NCBI GenBank assembly: GCA_029204225.1
Contig: CM055096.1
Coordinates: 74,933,521 to 74,997,520, forward strand
Length of the DNA stretch: 64,000 bases
Direction: 5' to 3'
DNA from: Diphasiastrum complanatum
Lineage: Eukaryota; Streptophyta; Lycopodiopsida; Lycopodiales; Lycopodiaceae
Part shown: in pieces, positions 45,416 through 57,160 of the stretch
How the letters are laid out: the number at the start of each line of letters is the position of its first letter
Numbering within the stretch: the first letter of the stretch is position 1
Program-made: the position numbers and the translations under genes
Notes under the pieces: generated by a model
Told to the model about the DNA's origin: nothing
Database searches by the model: none
The model's input: only the letters and a program-made list of their open reading frames with translations

Positions 45416-46408
45416 TTGAGGATGGAAAAACTATCTCTCAATCATCATGAAGATGACAAAGCTCTCTTTGTCAAGGACAAGCATACAGGAAGGAGCAAGA
45501 ACCAACAATGTCAAGCCTTCAACAAGGACAAAGCAAAGGACAAAGACAAAGATGGAGAAGAAGATGATTCATCTCAACCTTCTACCTCCAAATTCAAGAA
45601 GAAGAAGATCAAGTGCTTCTTTTGTGGCACAAAGGGGCATTATGCCACTAATTGCTTTCAAAAGAAGAATCAAGTCAAGCAAGCCAACATCATTAATGAG
45701 AAAGAAGAAGACTCTATTGCAAGTGAAGGAGAAGGATCCCTTATGGTGTCAAGTTGCTCCTCTACACCCTTCAAGAGAGATGGATCTTGGTATATTGATA
45801 GTGGTGCTTCATCACACATGTGTTGCTCCAAAAATTATTTTGATTCTATTATACCTTATGAAGGTTTTAAGAAATCAATATACACAGCAAATGATCATGA
45901 ATGTACTATTGAAGGAATTGGGAGTATTCCCTTAAAGCTTGCATCTTCTAAAGTTTTATCTCTTGCAAATGTTCTTTATGTTCCTAAACTCACAAAGAAC
46001 CTTATAAGTGTTGGTAAATTGCTTGATCATGGACTTGATGTGAAATTCAATATTAATACTTGTACTATTAAGAAAGGTGATGAGATCCTTGAACATGGAT
46101 CTAGATATGGTGGCATTTTCAAGTTAAATCCTCACGAAAGTGAAAATTCTTGTGATGTTGCTTTTATGACTACTATTTCCAAGGAGGAGTTATGGCATAA
46201 GAGATTGGGACATCCCAATTTCAAATCTATGCTTTCTATGGTCAAAGATGCAAAAGCCATTGGCTTACCAAGATCACTTTCCAAAGAGATCAAGCCATGT
46301 GAGGCTTGTGCAATAGCAAAATCACATAAGAAGCCATTTCCTAAGTCTTTTATCAAGACTTCACATCCATTGGATTTGATACACTCGGATGGCCAAAAAG
46401 CCTGTTAA
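45416..46408 (+). CDS. Ty1/copia gag end, protease and integrase N-terminus, open frame
   Basis: This 330-codon frame is uninterrupted. It has a Lys/Asp-rich segment, zinc knuckle CFFCGTKGHYATNC (residues 67-80), aspartic protease box WYIDSGASSHM (Asp128-Gly130) with VLYVPKLTKNLISVGKLL, and the integrase zinc-binding region LWHKRLGH (His261, His266) with CEACAIAKSHKKPF (Cys295, Cys298). It begins in a TTG/ATG context (ATG 45422) but is really the continuation of the gag at 44900, shifted by one base. It stops after HPLDLIHSD, where the catalytic integrase core should begin; the sequence there is replaced by an LTR-like repeat starting at about 46403. Confidence 0.88.
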   Translation: MRMEKLSLNHHEDDKALFVKDKHTGRSKNQQCQAFNKDKAKDKDKDGEEDDSSQPSTSKFKKKKIKCFFCGTKGHYATNCFQKKNQVKQANIINEKEEDSIASEGEGSLMVSSCSSTPFKRDGSWYIDSGASSHMCCSKNYFDSIIPYEGFKKSIYTANDHECTIEGIGSIPLKLASSKVLSLANVLYVPKLTKNLISVGKLLDHGLDVKFNINTCTIKKGDEILEHGSRYGGIFKLNPHESENSCDVAFMTTISKEELWHKRLGHPNFKSMLSMVKDAKAIGLPRSLSKEIKPCEACAIAKSHKKPFPKSFIKTSHPLDLIHSDGQKAC

Positions 46409-46795
46409 GAGAAAATTATGTGTAGAGTTTTTTCAATTCCTTAGCATGGTGAAATTTTCCCTTCTCTAACCTTCAAGTTGAGTTGAATGGAAAAAAACAC
46501 TAAAAAAAGATGAGATTTGGCCTAAAAAATTTGTATAGAGAAAATTGGCGTGTAGAGTTTCCTCAAATCCTTAGCATGGTGAGCATTTTTTCTTCTTTAA
46601 CCTTCAAGTCGAGCTTAAAAACATGTAAATATAAAAAGAAGTTAACTACAGTTTTTAACTTTTAACAATTAGCTAATTTTCTCTTCTGTCATTTTTTTAC
46701 CATTACTTTTAAATGGGTTGTATCCTTGTGTGACAAAAGTAGAATATATATGGAGCTTAAAAGAGAAGCCTCATGAATTAATGGTTATACGTCAC
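46403..46795 (+). repeat. LTR-like repeat interrupting copia integrase
   Basis: It is the reverse-complement match of 37033-37434, with the same internal duplication. It starts TGTTAAGAG inside the integrase frame and matches up to TACGTCAC at 46795. The integrase core does not resume afterwards, so this is an insertion with deletion, or a rearrangement. Confidence 0.65.
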
Positions 46796-47340
46796 ACTCT
46801 AAGGTGGTTTTCAAGGGGTTGCATTTGTAGGCAACCCACCAATCATATGGTGAAATATGGCACTTCACATGGTTCAGCTCATTCATGTCTTTAATAAATT
46901 ATTGTGGTTCAAAACTCTAAGCATCTAGTTAGCCAACTGTTATCAGATAACGGGTGTAGTGCATTAGCAGTGTCAAAATAGTGAGACCTCATGAAGTCAC
47001 TTAACTTAACGGTGGTTGGCTGCAAGAGTGCACGTTTTCAACGATTTGCAGAATGTCAAAGAATAATGGTCTTATTATAGACATCAATGCAACTATGAAC
47101 GCAACACCAGGGCACAATGATGAAACGTTGGGCCCAAGCATACTTTCAGTGACCCATTAGGGAACATGCAAAAGGTAGGTGGGGCCACAAGTGCCAGTTA
47201 AGGTTAACAGAGTCTCAGTTACACAGGCAATACTTAAGTATTGCTAATGGGCTGGTGGGATCAGGCCCTTTCCACCGAATACCACCTACAAAACACCTTT
47301 CACTAAAATATGCACAAGCAGAACAAGGCTTGTCCAGTGG
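46796..47340. other. Intergenic, no gene seen
   Basis: No coding frame or repeat is recognised in this stretch. Confidence 0.5.
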
Positions 47341-47389
47341 CCCATAGCAGGTGAGAGAGTGTCAGGGACAGTCTCTCACCTGCTGTGGG
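47341..47389. repeat. 23-bp hairpin with 3-base loop
   Basis: Arms 47341-47363 and 47367-47389 pair with only two mismatches (CCCATAGCAGGTGAGAGAG against its complement). It may be a foldback or joined terminal inverted repeats of a small DNA transposon. Confidence 0.8.
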
Positions 47390-47866
47390 CCGTTAGATGC
47401 GCACAGGGCATTTATTGCCTGTGTGTTTTTCATCCTCATGCATAGAAAACTAATGCATGATGAGAATCAACATCTCCAATCCCCACTTTTCAAACGGTGC
47501 TTGACTAGGACTGGATGTAGAAGATCATTATTTCTTGTCGGTCGCATCTATCATTTAAAAAAAAAAAACAGGTCTTATGATGACGACTCACTTTCTTAAA
47601 CGATGACTATGACATATACACAAACTTCATCGATGGAACCGAACACATAGTATTGACTTTGCAAGGCCGGGTCAAAAGCCAGAGTATTATTTATGGCATT
47701 TTGCAATCATGCTCTTTGCATAATGCTCCCAAAAATTGGAAAATTCGGAACGAAGAAAAAAAAGAGAAAGGAACGGTGGGGGAGGGGGGTTTTTTGTAAG
47801 CGTAAGTTTCAAGTTTGGTTGGGGCAGGGCACTCATTAGGCCCACTTTTGAAAGGACAAATCTGGA

Positions 47867-48282
47867 CCGTTGGATGGCCATCCATATCCAACGGCTCCTG
47901 AGAGTGGTCCCTGGGCCCCCAAAGTGGAGCAGTTAGCTGACCGTTGGGCCGGCGGGTCAGCCTTTTGCCGCTCTTTCTTCGCTGTACGCTAGGATCTCTA
48001 GGCCCGCAGCCGTTGGATGACACAAAAGCAGGCAGATTCTGCCACGTGTCTAGATTAAAAACTATTGGGATGCTGCCAAGTGGCGGACCGGACACGTGTC
48101 TAGCTGGTCTGCGGTGAGAGATCCAGTGCCGTTGAGCAGCATCGAATCCCGAGCCTGGTATATTGGACACGCTATGGCTCTATACTCCATCACCGTTGGA
48201 TTTTTCATCAGTCTCTCCGATTTAAACACGTGTCTTAAACAGATCGTTGAAACAAGTGCACGTGTCATACCTGACACGTGGC
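47867..48282 (+). promoter_or_regulatory. Cluster of CCGTT and ACGTG motifs upstream of the DUF4057 gene
   Basis: Five ACGTG cores (G-box/ABRE type) lie at 48041-48050, 48091-48100, 48225-48234, 48257-48266 and 48273-48282, most as CACGTGTC. Six CCGTT/AACGG words lie between 47867 and 48199, like the core of MSA/MYB sites. They sit 460-870 bases before the ATG. The open frames overlapping this region on both strands show no family resemblance. Confidence 0.6.
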
Positions 48283-48339
48283 AGATATCCAAGTGGAGGG
48301 CGTCGGATATAGTCTGCCTGTTAGAGGCATTCGATTTTG

Positions 48340-48430
48340 CTTTCTTTTTTTCCTTTCTTTCTTCTTCTTCTTCTTCTTCTTCTTCTGTCGATCTTTTCTG
48401 CTGCTGCTGCTTTTGCTTTGAAAAAATTGT
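48340..48430 (+). promoter_or_regulatory. Pyrimidine-rich leader (TTC/CTG repeats)
   Basis: A TTTC/CTT/TTC run followed by CTG triplets, typical of plant 5' leaders. It probably lies in the 5' UTR of the DUF4057 gene. The long Ser/Cys/Phe frame through it (48096-48671) is a composition artefact. Confidence 0.5.
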
Positions 48431-48739
48431 TTGCTTTTGCTGTTTCTGCTGTATTTGTAGCTCCCTTTTCACTTTTCCAGCACTCCTTTCCATAAATTTC
48501 TCTTCGATCTTGCCAAAGATTCCACCTCTTCCACCTGCATTTGCTGCTGCTGCTTCTGGGTTCTCTCATTCATCATCACTTGCTCCACCTTACTGCATTC
48601 CATCATCACACCACAGCCTTCTGCTCTCTGTAAGCTGTGTGCTACCAAAGATCACCCACCCATCTTGTTAAGAACAGGAAGGAGTTGTTTGTGAGGGAGC
48701 AGAGAGTTCATAGAGGGCGTGGTTTTGTGTTCAGAAGCG

Positions 48740-51700
48740 ATGTCCGTTGAAAAGAGTCCTGCAAGGAGGGGTGTGACGCCGCCTGGCGGCCCCTCTTCCA
48801 TCGACCTGCTGCGATGGTCGGAAACAAACCTCTCGGCTGCCGATCCTTCCACTATGGACTCTCCTGGGGGACGACCCACCATCCGTATGCATCAGGTGGG
48901 TACTTCTCAAAACGGCCCTTCGCTTAGTGAAAGACTTTTCCTTCCAATCAGAGCTTTCAATCAGTTGACGTGATTCCATCTCAGTCCTTGAAGTCCAAAA
49001 GCAAAATATGGTCTGAATTTAACAAAGCATGCCCTTTTCAAGTTTCAAGTGTAACTGAAAGTCCTCGGAGATGTTATGTGGTATGAAAAACCCATGACTT
49101 TACACACACATGATCTTTAAACATAAATCCCCTGTCTTTATGCATACATTCTTTACGCTCAATGCCCTGACTTTACGTGGACATGGTCTTTATGCATATG
49201 TGTGTTTATGCGGATATGGGCTTTATGCGTTATCCCATGCTGCCATTAAAGAGGATTTTCTGCTGTATAGGGCATAAAGAAATATGTACATGAGGTTTCT
49301 CTTGGACCAAGGGTCAGAGTGCCTGAGAATCTCCTACCCACTTGACAAATGCGTGAGCAGCCCCAAAAGAGTGGTACTAGGAGACCACACATTTTTCAAA
49401 ATCTTCTTATATTTAGTTCATTCTAACTGCTTCATTTACTTATGAGACTGAGAAGGCAGACTTCATGTGTCCAGGCACTAATCCCCTGCATCCTATCCAT
49501 GCATCACAGAAACCGGCTGGTTGTAGCTACCAGTACCATTGGACACAATATGTATGCAAAAAAATTAAGAATCATCGGCATTTTCACTTCATATCTTTGA
49601 AGTGGATAATATCGATCAAAAAACTTTATTCCTCTGGAGATTATAGTTTCGGCGGTAGTATTGCCATTTTAGACATTGTGCATAGGTATGGAAAAGAACC
49701 ATAAAATAAAATGTAAAGTAGATTATTATTCGTGAAAGCAACATGTGACAGATTATGAAATCTTGAAATCCATAAATTTTTTTAATAGCAATCCACAGCT
49801 CATAAAATGTTCATAAGGAATTTGGGGGAGAAAATTTTACCTCACAAACAGTCAAAAACCTATGGGTCATGAAAACATGTTCAGCCATAATGTAAAATGC
49901 CAAAACAATTCTTTATGCTTGGGAAAGGTCTTTTTATTGACTTTTACAACCAGTCCAACAGCCGTTCAATCATGTCTCGGCACATATTATGGCTCTGAGC
50001 ATGGCATTATCCCAAAAATCAGAGGTCTTTATGTTGTATGCTTCTACCTCATACCTTACCCCATCATGCCTAGTGTGATGCATATTATGGTTACCGAATG
50101 TAATTTTTAAAATACGGGCACAACAAACTTTGGCACACTACAAATACCTCGTATGGATGTACGAGAGTTCCGGTTGTATGGGGAGTATGGAGCCAACATT
50201 GCTTTGTACTGCATAAAGATTGCCTGTGTATTTTGTTATGTTTCAGATCTTATCCCAGATTTAACATAGATGTTCAGAAAACTGGGGTCCTGGGCCCTTC
50301 GCATCTTTGAGGCACTGGCCTTTGACGGTTTGGACCTGGTTGAACCTACAGTTGCCACGTGGGCTGTTTATAACAAAAAACTGCCTATTATAAGATCTAT
50401 GGAAGAAGCGAGGGTGCAAACATGACACTTTGTAAATTGCTGAGCCCTTTACAATGTGGTAATGATCTGTTCATAAAATCTGTTTTTTATTTTTCTTTTG
50501 GGTCTAAATTGACTGCTTGCTAATACAGCAAAAAATCAGGTTTGCAAACAGAATTTTGTTGGCAGCAATAACTTCCATGTTAGCACCTTATCATTCTCTT
50601 TTGCAAGTGCAGAAGCAGACTCTTTGAGAAGAAAGGCTCCAATCCTCTAGTCAGTTATCTTCACTTCCACAAGAAAATTCTGCCGTGTTATTATCTGATG
50701 CATTTTTTAACATGAATCAAATTTTTGGTAAAGGGAGCATGTATCACTCAGGTAGTTTTTAGTCTCTGTTTTTCTACGTTAGAAAATTGCTAAGCAGACA
50801 TGATGAAATTGCAGCCTGCAGGTGGCATCAGTTCTATTGCATTTGGTGAAAAAATGTCAGTGGAAGAAGCTGAAGGCTTGTTGAAAAGGTGATCTGAAGT
50901 TCTTTCTAAAATCGTAAACGAACTGGAAATTCAATTCACCAATGTTTCAACATACAATAAAGTTAACTTAGGAGCGTAATACCAACAAATTGCATTTTGA
51001 ACCTTTCTGAATTAGTTCAAAATGGAAAGTTGTTTTGTTGACTTGTTTCTTGGAAATTTTGAGCCTGCTGCAGAAAAAAATTCATAATTTTCCATTTTTT
51101 TTTAATCCTTGTGAATTGATATGCATTTATACATTTTTCTGCTTTCCGTGGAGTATTTCTTGGTTGATTGGTCACAGCCTCACAGGTAAGGACAGTACCC
51201 TCTGGTATTAACATATAAGAGTTGCTCATTTTTATAATGTGTTCTTGTATCCGATAAGCTGAGTTGCAGCAACAGTGATCCGGATCAGATCGGAAAAACA
51301 TTTGCAAATTTTTTTATGTTTGATTCAGATATCATAAATTGCTCCTGATGGCCTTAGATTCATGTAGTAATCTGGAGTTCAATCCTGCAGTACCTGACCA
51401 AAGCCTGAGCCTGGAACGACCAAAGGAAATGTATTTGTTCCCAAGATGGTCTGGTGCAATGTATCTGTTTCCTCATTTGCATCTGCCAGAAAAAGCATTG
51501 AGAGCTGCCAGTGCAGTTGACATGTTGCCTGATACATTCTATGCTCGAAGATGGTCTGACATTAGAAATGAGTCACCCAAATACTTGAGTCCCCGTCTAC
51601 CAATCATTGGTCAAAGCAACTCAAACAGTTCGTACACGTAAGTATTGTGATACTCCTTGTGCTAGTGAATTAAGCTAGGGACAGGAGCATCTATGAAGCT

Positions 51701-54700
51701 TAAACTGCAGTCTACCACCAGTGCCGAAATCCTTATCCCAGTTGATTGATAATTTCAAGTTCTACCCAACCCTAGAAAACCGTGCTTGATGTTCAGTACA
51801 TTTTCATATGAAATGAAATCACACAATACAGATTCGATCGAAAACCAGGATGCAGTTGACATGTTGCCTGATTGATACATTCTATGCTCGAAGATGGTCT
51901 GACATTAGAAAGAAAAATATGAGTCACCCAAATACTTGAGTCTCAAGGTAGGGCAACCCGTTAACCAATCATTGGTCAAAGGAACTCAAATTTATATGTG
52001 GCTGAAGTCCAGGAAAGACTTGCCTAGATAAAAGTATAAGATCGAAGTCACATGATACCATGAGCCTGGCTATTTGGGAGTATGGCTATTTGGGAGTTCC
52101 TTTGATATTTGAGGTTATGAAGAAGCTAGGCAAAACAGTTCGTACACGTAAGTATTGTGGTACTCCTTGTGCTAGAGAATTAAGCTAGGGATAGGAGCAT
52201 CTATAAAACTAAACTGCAGTGTACCACCAATGCTGAAATTTTTATCCCAGTTGATTGAAAAATTCGAAGTTTCGTTGTCAAGTTTGATGTTCAGTAAGTA
52301 TATTTTCATATGAAATGAAATCACACAATACAGATTTGATTGAAAACCAGGATAGAAAACCACTTAAATGGCCCAAAGTTGGATGGCACTGGTCTTGAAA
52401 CTCTTGGCAAACTAGATAAACGAATTGCTCTCAAAAAAATCTTTCATTTGATACCTATTTTGGCACAAAAAAAATTTCAAAACAAAAACACGTTCTGGGA
52501 AACCCTAATGGGATCACGTTCCGGAACGTGGCCTGCATCTTTGCCCACAAGTTTTCTATGGAGAAAAAACTGTTTTGTTAATAAGAGTTTTGTGCTACTG
52601 GACTGTTACTTGAGAAGTGTTTAAGCCTGTTGGTCTTGAGGCATCAAATTCGGTTCAAAGAGGATATGATTATATCTTCAGTACATCAAGGGTAGTGTTG
52701 AATAATATGAGTTTTAACTGTTTTAAGTTTTGCCTCATAAATAACTAATCTCCGGCTTGAGAGCTCTTTCATGATAAAGGAATATATTAGATTCCTGTGT
52801 AGTCTTATTAAGTCAATGGATCACACTCTTACTTGATAACTGTTGACTGTCTTCAGCTACATGAAAATTTTAGGTTTAGGAGTACGGTTTTTTTTCAGCA
52901 GTACAATACTTGCAATCTTACCTTCAACCTTATTTTGATTTCTTTGCTGATCTAATTATTTTAAAAAGTAAAGCCCTTTTACTAGATTGTTGGGAATCAT
53001 ATAGTGCCTGATGGGGCATAAGTCATATATAGTTGTGCTTTTGCTACATGCCTTGATGAGGAATCCTTGATTGCTGTTTTAGCAGGACCCGCCAAATCCC
53101 CAAGATAGCTCTAAGATGTTTACTATGTATTGCTTTTTGTTATCTGTATTGATAAGCTTTCTGACTATTTGTACTCTTTGAATCTTTTACATTGGAACAA
53201 TGTCAACCTATATAAGTGATCATCCACTTGTTATTTTTACAAAAAGTCTTTGCTGCACTTTCTGTTGGATAATTCACCACATTTTTATTTATCTAATGCG
53301 CAGGTGATTTAATAACACTGATGATCCAAGTAATATCATATTGTATAATTGGCTGCTGTATATGATGGATCATGGTGTTTTGAGAATTATTATGCTGCAT
53401 ATTTTAAATAGTCGTTTTCTGCTATAGCCTATGAAGGCTAGTTGTAGATCAACACATTGCTTATGTGTATTTGAAGTGGTTTTTGAAAGCATTACATTTG
53501 TGGCATCCTTTCTTGCTCTCTATTTCAGACGACCTGGATCAGAGGTTAAGAAGAAAGAGATGTCTGGAAGTGGAATATTTTCATCAGAAGCTGGTGGGGA
53601 TGCTTTGGATTTTACTAATGGTCTTCAAACTCCTCCAAGTGTGAGATCGCATCTGCATCAGGTGTGTGCATTTGGTGTAAAAATTTCAGCAGTTTTGAAG
53701 CTTTCCAGTTATAGCTAGCTCAAAATTTATTGGAAAACTGGCGAACAATCTTTCTTTTATTTATATCCTTCATCATGGCCGATTCTACTCTTCACCTCTG
53801 GAGAAGTGATAGAAACTCAGTGTGCCAATTCTTGTGTAAACTTAAGTGGCCTGTGCCTAGTTTCTTTTGTGAATGAGGTGGGAGGCATGTTGTATTGCAT
53901 ATGCTATGCCTGGAGCTAATGGCCTAAGATTTTGTGGGACTTACAACATCCATGTGTTTTTTGTAATAAATTCAGTTAGCATTCTGATGAAGGATCACAG
54001 CATGAAAGCCTGATTACCAAACAAGAGGAAAATCTAGGTAATTTCAAAGGAGGGAAGTGCCAAGACTTACCTCCATCAAATGTGTGGAAGAAATTGATTA
54101 TGACATTAATTCCTCATGTGCCAAGGATAAAGGTAGTTAGTAAACCTACTTTGAAGCACCTCAAACACCTCATTTTACCTAGCACCTTCAAACTTTATTA
54201 ATAACATGCATTGGCCTTTACATTAATATATGTTAGAATGAGTGCAACAGAGTAGATAAACGAGAAAAATGGTTAAGTTAAGCATGAAATGGCAACAACA
54301 CAAGCGGTTGGGGATCAAGCTTTCACCTGTGGGACTTTAACCTCATCGTTGTAAGGGTTGAAGTAGAAGTGTTTCAGATGTCTTTGAGTCAGCAATCTTC
54401 AAAGACCGTTCTAAAGATACTCGAACAGGGTCTTTTGAAACTATGATTCTGAGAAATAAATCTGTGTTGGCACGTCTTACTTAAACCCCGTCTTTGTTGG
54501 ATAACCAATACAAGATCGCTTTGTCTTGTAATGTTGAACCGTACATTTTCAACAAACACATCAACCTTTCATTGTATCTGGCCTATCTGGCCTTCATCTT
54601 GTCTGGAAAAGTGACAGAAATCAAGTATTTTTTATCTATAAAAGCTAGTATTGGCACATATTTTTGCATTTGACGTGCACCACCTTTCGGTGCTGATTAT

Positions 54701-55564
54701 GTGTGATTATGGATGTCGTATTATTTGTTCCAGAATGTGCATGATGGAATTTACTTTCTGAGATTTTGGAAGTGGACTCCACTAAAAGCCACTGTATATC
54801 ATCTCCAGGTTATTATCAGTAGGCTTCCTGGTATTTTGGGTTACAGAATACATAATGCTAACCGGTGTTTGACTTAAAAAAGTTGCAGCCTCCTGGTGGA
54901 GTCAGCCAAATAATGTTTGGTATAGAAGAGAGTGCTTCACCCAAAAAACCAACTTCTATAGCGGAGGTAGCAAAGCAGAGGGAGCTAAGTGGCAGTCATG
55001 CACTTGCTGAAGATGCCCACTTGAAGCGGAATTTCTCGAATGCGAAAGCCAAGGAGCTTGTTGGCAGCAACATCTTTGGTCCTCCTCCTGAAATACCTAT
55101 GAGATCTCGTTCTCGAAACCTGGAGGCACGAGAACCAAAGGATGTGAAAGGATCTGCTGAACCAGCTCCTCGCAATGTCCATACATCTGTGAAAGTCTCA
55201 AATGTGAGTAGTATTTGCTGCTTATGATAGTACAGTGTCACCTTTTTCTCAGAGAGCTTGTTATAGTAACTCCTAGTTCTACTCAATGCAGCCTGCAGGA
55301 GGAAGGAGCCAAATCTTTTTCGGGCAAGAAACGCCAGAGCGTCACTCAAGAAAGGCTCATTACCAAAAGGTTGCAGATCTTAGCGGAAACAATATATTCA
55401 AGGGTGACACACCTGTTAGCTCAGCAGAGAAACCCTTAAGCAGTGCAAAACTTCGAGAGATTAGTGGGAGTGACATATTTGCTGATGACAAACCAGTTGG
55501 ACGTGATTGTGTTGGTGGCATCAGGAAGCCACCAGGAGGAGAAAGTAGCATTGCCCTTGTATGA
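48740..55564 (+). CDS. DUF4057 family protein (HN1/Jupiter-like repeats), 5 exons
   Basis: Exons 48740-48895, 50815-50888, 53529-53661, 54889-55203 and 55292-55564 join in phase with GT-AG borders to 316 residues. Plant DUF4057 proteins are often labelled HN1-like because of PPGG-containing motifs also found in animal HN1/Jupiter microtubule-associated proteins; the plant role is not established. Two short motifs alternate: P(P/A)GG.S.I.FG (TPPGGPSSIDLL near 14-25, PAGGISSIAFG 53-63, PPGGVSQIMFG 122-132, PAGGRSQIFFG 227-237, C-terminal PPGGESSIALV) and SG..IF (89-94, 179-184, 257-262, 284-289). Exons 2, 4 and 5 each begin exactly at a PxGG motif. RWSETN near 29-34 and VAKQRELSGS are further family landmarks. 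No transmembrane or catalytic motif is seen. The frame is intact. Introns total about 5.9 kb, and intron 2 holds a tandem duplication. Confidence 0.92.
51513..52353. repeat. Tandem duplication in intron 2 of the DUF4057 gene
   Basis: Unit 51513-51850 (338 bases) is repeated at 51851-52353, where about 165 extra bases separate its halves. The extra part itself carries a 16-base tandem (GGCTATTTGGGAGTAT near 52072-52103). The first unit overlaps a 100-codon open frame (51339-51641; VDMLPDTFYARRWSDIRNE) that looks protein-like but belongs to no family I recognise. The second unit has lost this frame. Confidence 0.8.
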
Positions 55565-56430
55565 TTGATTATCATCTAATCTTTGCAGGTCTTTTATCTA
55601 TTTAACACCCAACTGACCAGCATTTACTGGACTTATATAACCCTTTTCCAATACCCATGAGTTGATTGAAGTTCTAGGCCGTTGATGTTAATATAACTTA
55701 ATATAGGCTTTTTGGGTGATGCCTTGTTGGGATTGAAGCATATGTGATTCTAGGAAATGCTTGAAAAAGAATTCCAGTGATCATGAGTGGGCTGACTTAG
55801 AGAATTTGGTCTAGATCACTTGTGCCATTTTAGATCACTTGTGGATCTGTTTTTATGATGAATTGCATATATGTTTGTGAGGTTTAATGTATGAATTCTA
55901 AAAATGCTGTAGTAATTAGTAGCCTTTTAGAGACGATTTTGAACATACCACCACCAGAACCAGCCTTGTGAGTTTCTAGTGCAGTGTTCTAGCTATTTTA
56001 TGTTAGGAAGGAATACTTGCATTGCCGTACCATCTATTATAAGATGGTGAGCACAAAAAGTACTTACTCATGGAATGGTGTAATTGAATGTTAAGCATTG
56101 CTCATGAAGAAAGTTCAAGCTAACCTCATAAATAACCTACAACATATCAATGGAAGTGCTAAAGCACTAAAAAAATTGTATAGTTTTTAAATCTATAGCT
56201 AAATCTAGTGAATTTTTTTAATTAGGTGAAAAATCTACAGAATCAGCAATAGGACTATAAGGTTTATTGGTTGCAACCATGAATTTAAATACAAGTTCTA
56301 TCAGTCATGCAATAGATTATTAATGTATTTTTGTTGATAATATAAAGCAGTCTACTGTTTTGTCTCAATCTTATTCAGTTTCCTTCTGAAGCTGGAGGAC
56401 ACTTTCAGCTAAAAAAGCTTGCAGTTGAGA
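55565..56430. other. 3' flank of the DUF4057 gene, no further gene seen
   Basis: This probably includes the 3' UTR. No repeat or coding frame is recognised up to the copia LTR region. Confidence 0.45.
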
Positions 56431-56439
56431 TGGATTTAC

Positions 56440-57017
56440 ATGTTCGGTTCGGATCGAGTCTAACTTTTTGACCTCGGCAAATTCGACCCACAACATATTT
56501 TTTGAACCAGTACACATTTTTTGATCCTTTGTATAAAATTCGAACATATGTAATTTTCAAACATTGTACCCAACGACTTCGCGTTGGAAGTCCTACATTG
56601 TACAGTCTAAGGCGGTTGTAAATGTAGAAAATATCAGTTGTAGATATTTTCAAGATAAGTATCTTCATCAGAAAACTTCATCTGATATATATTTTTGATA
56701 TATTTCAAAAATTTTGATAATCATATAAATATCTAAAGCTTTTGATAATTGTTTCCATCAATTCATTCAGATTGTTTCTTTGCATGTGTTATCACACACA
56801 ACGATCAGAGTTATCACTCTGTAGCCAGTGCTATCACGCTGAACCAGTTGAACTTATAACTTCATGCCATTGTACTCAGAGTGCATTTTGTCCCACTATA
56901 GTTGTTCCATTGCGTATTGTTTGATTCTTTCATTTGAACTATTTTGTTGCTAGTTGCGTTTTTGATCCATTCATCTAGCTCGCTACCAGCTTCCGCACTA
57001 CCCACTAATTTTCGACA
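56440..57017 (+). repeat. Copia 5' LTR (left end approximate)
   Basis: The right end is fixed by TTTTCGACA next to a primer binding site at 57018. A TATA-like TGTATAAAATTC lies near 56527. The left end near 56440 is a guess from the change of sequence character (TGTTCGGTTCGG). Confidence 0.5.
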
Positions 57018-57032
57018 TGGTATCAGAGTAGG
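57018..57032 (+). other. Primer binding site, initiator-Met tRNA type
   Basis: TGGTATCAGAGTAGG directly follows the LTR end and matches the plant initiator tRNA-Met complement over the first 11 bases. Confidence 0.85.
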
Positions 57033-57160
57033 CGATTCCGTAATCTGCACATTGTCTGTTGATTATTAAGATTTGTCTCTACCAAGTCGTCGTTCTAGCA
57101 AGCGAGCAGCCAACAATAGTTTGAAATCGTTGTATCTATCAACAATCTCACTCAATCAGA

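Noticed and set aside
47691-48170. 159-codon minus-strand open frame
   Set aside because: It lies in the GC-richer promoter region of the DUF4057 gene, has no family motif and no splice context; probably chance.
48096-48671. 191-codon plus-strand open frame before DUF4057
   Set aside because: It is built from a pyrimidine-rich leader (Phe/Ser/Cys runs), has no ATG context match and no family resemblance.
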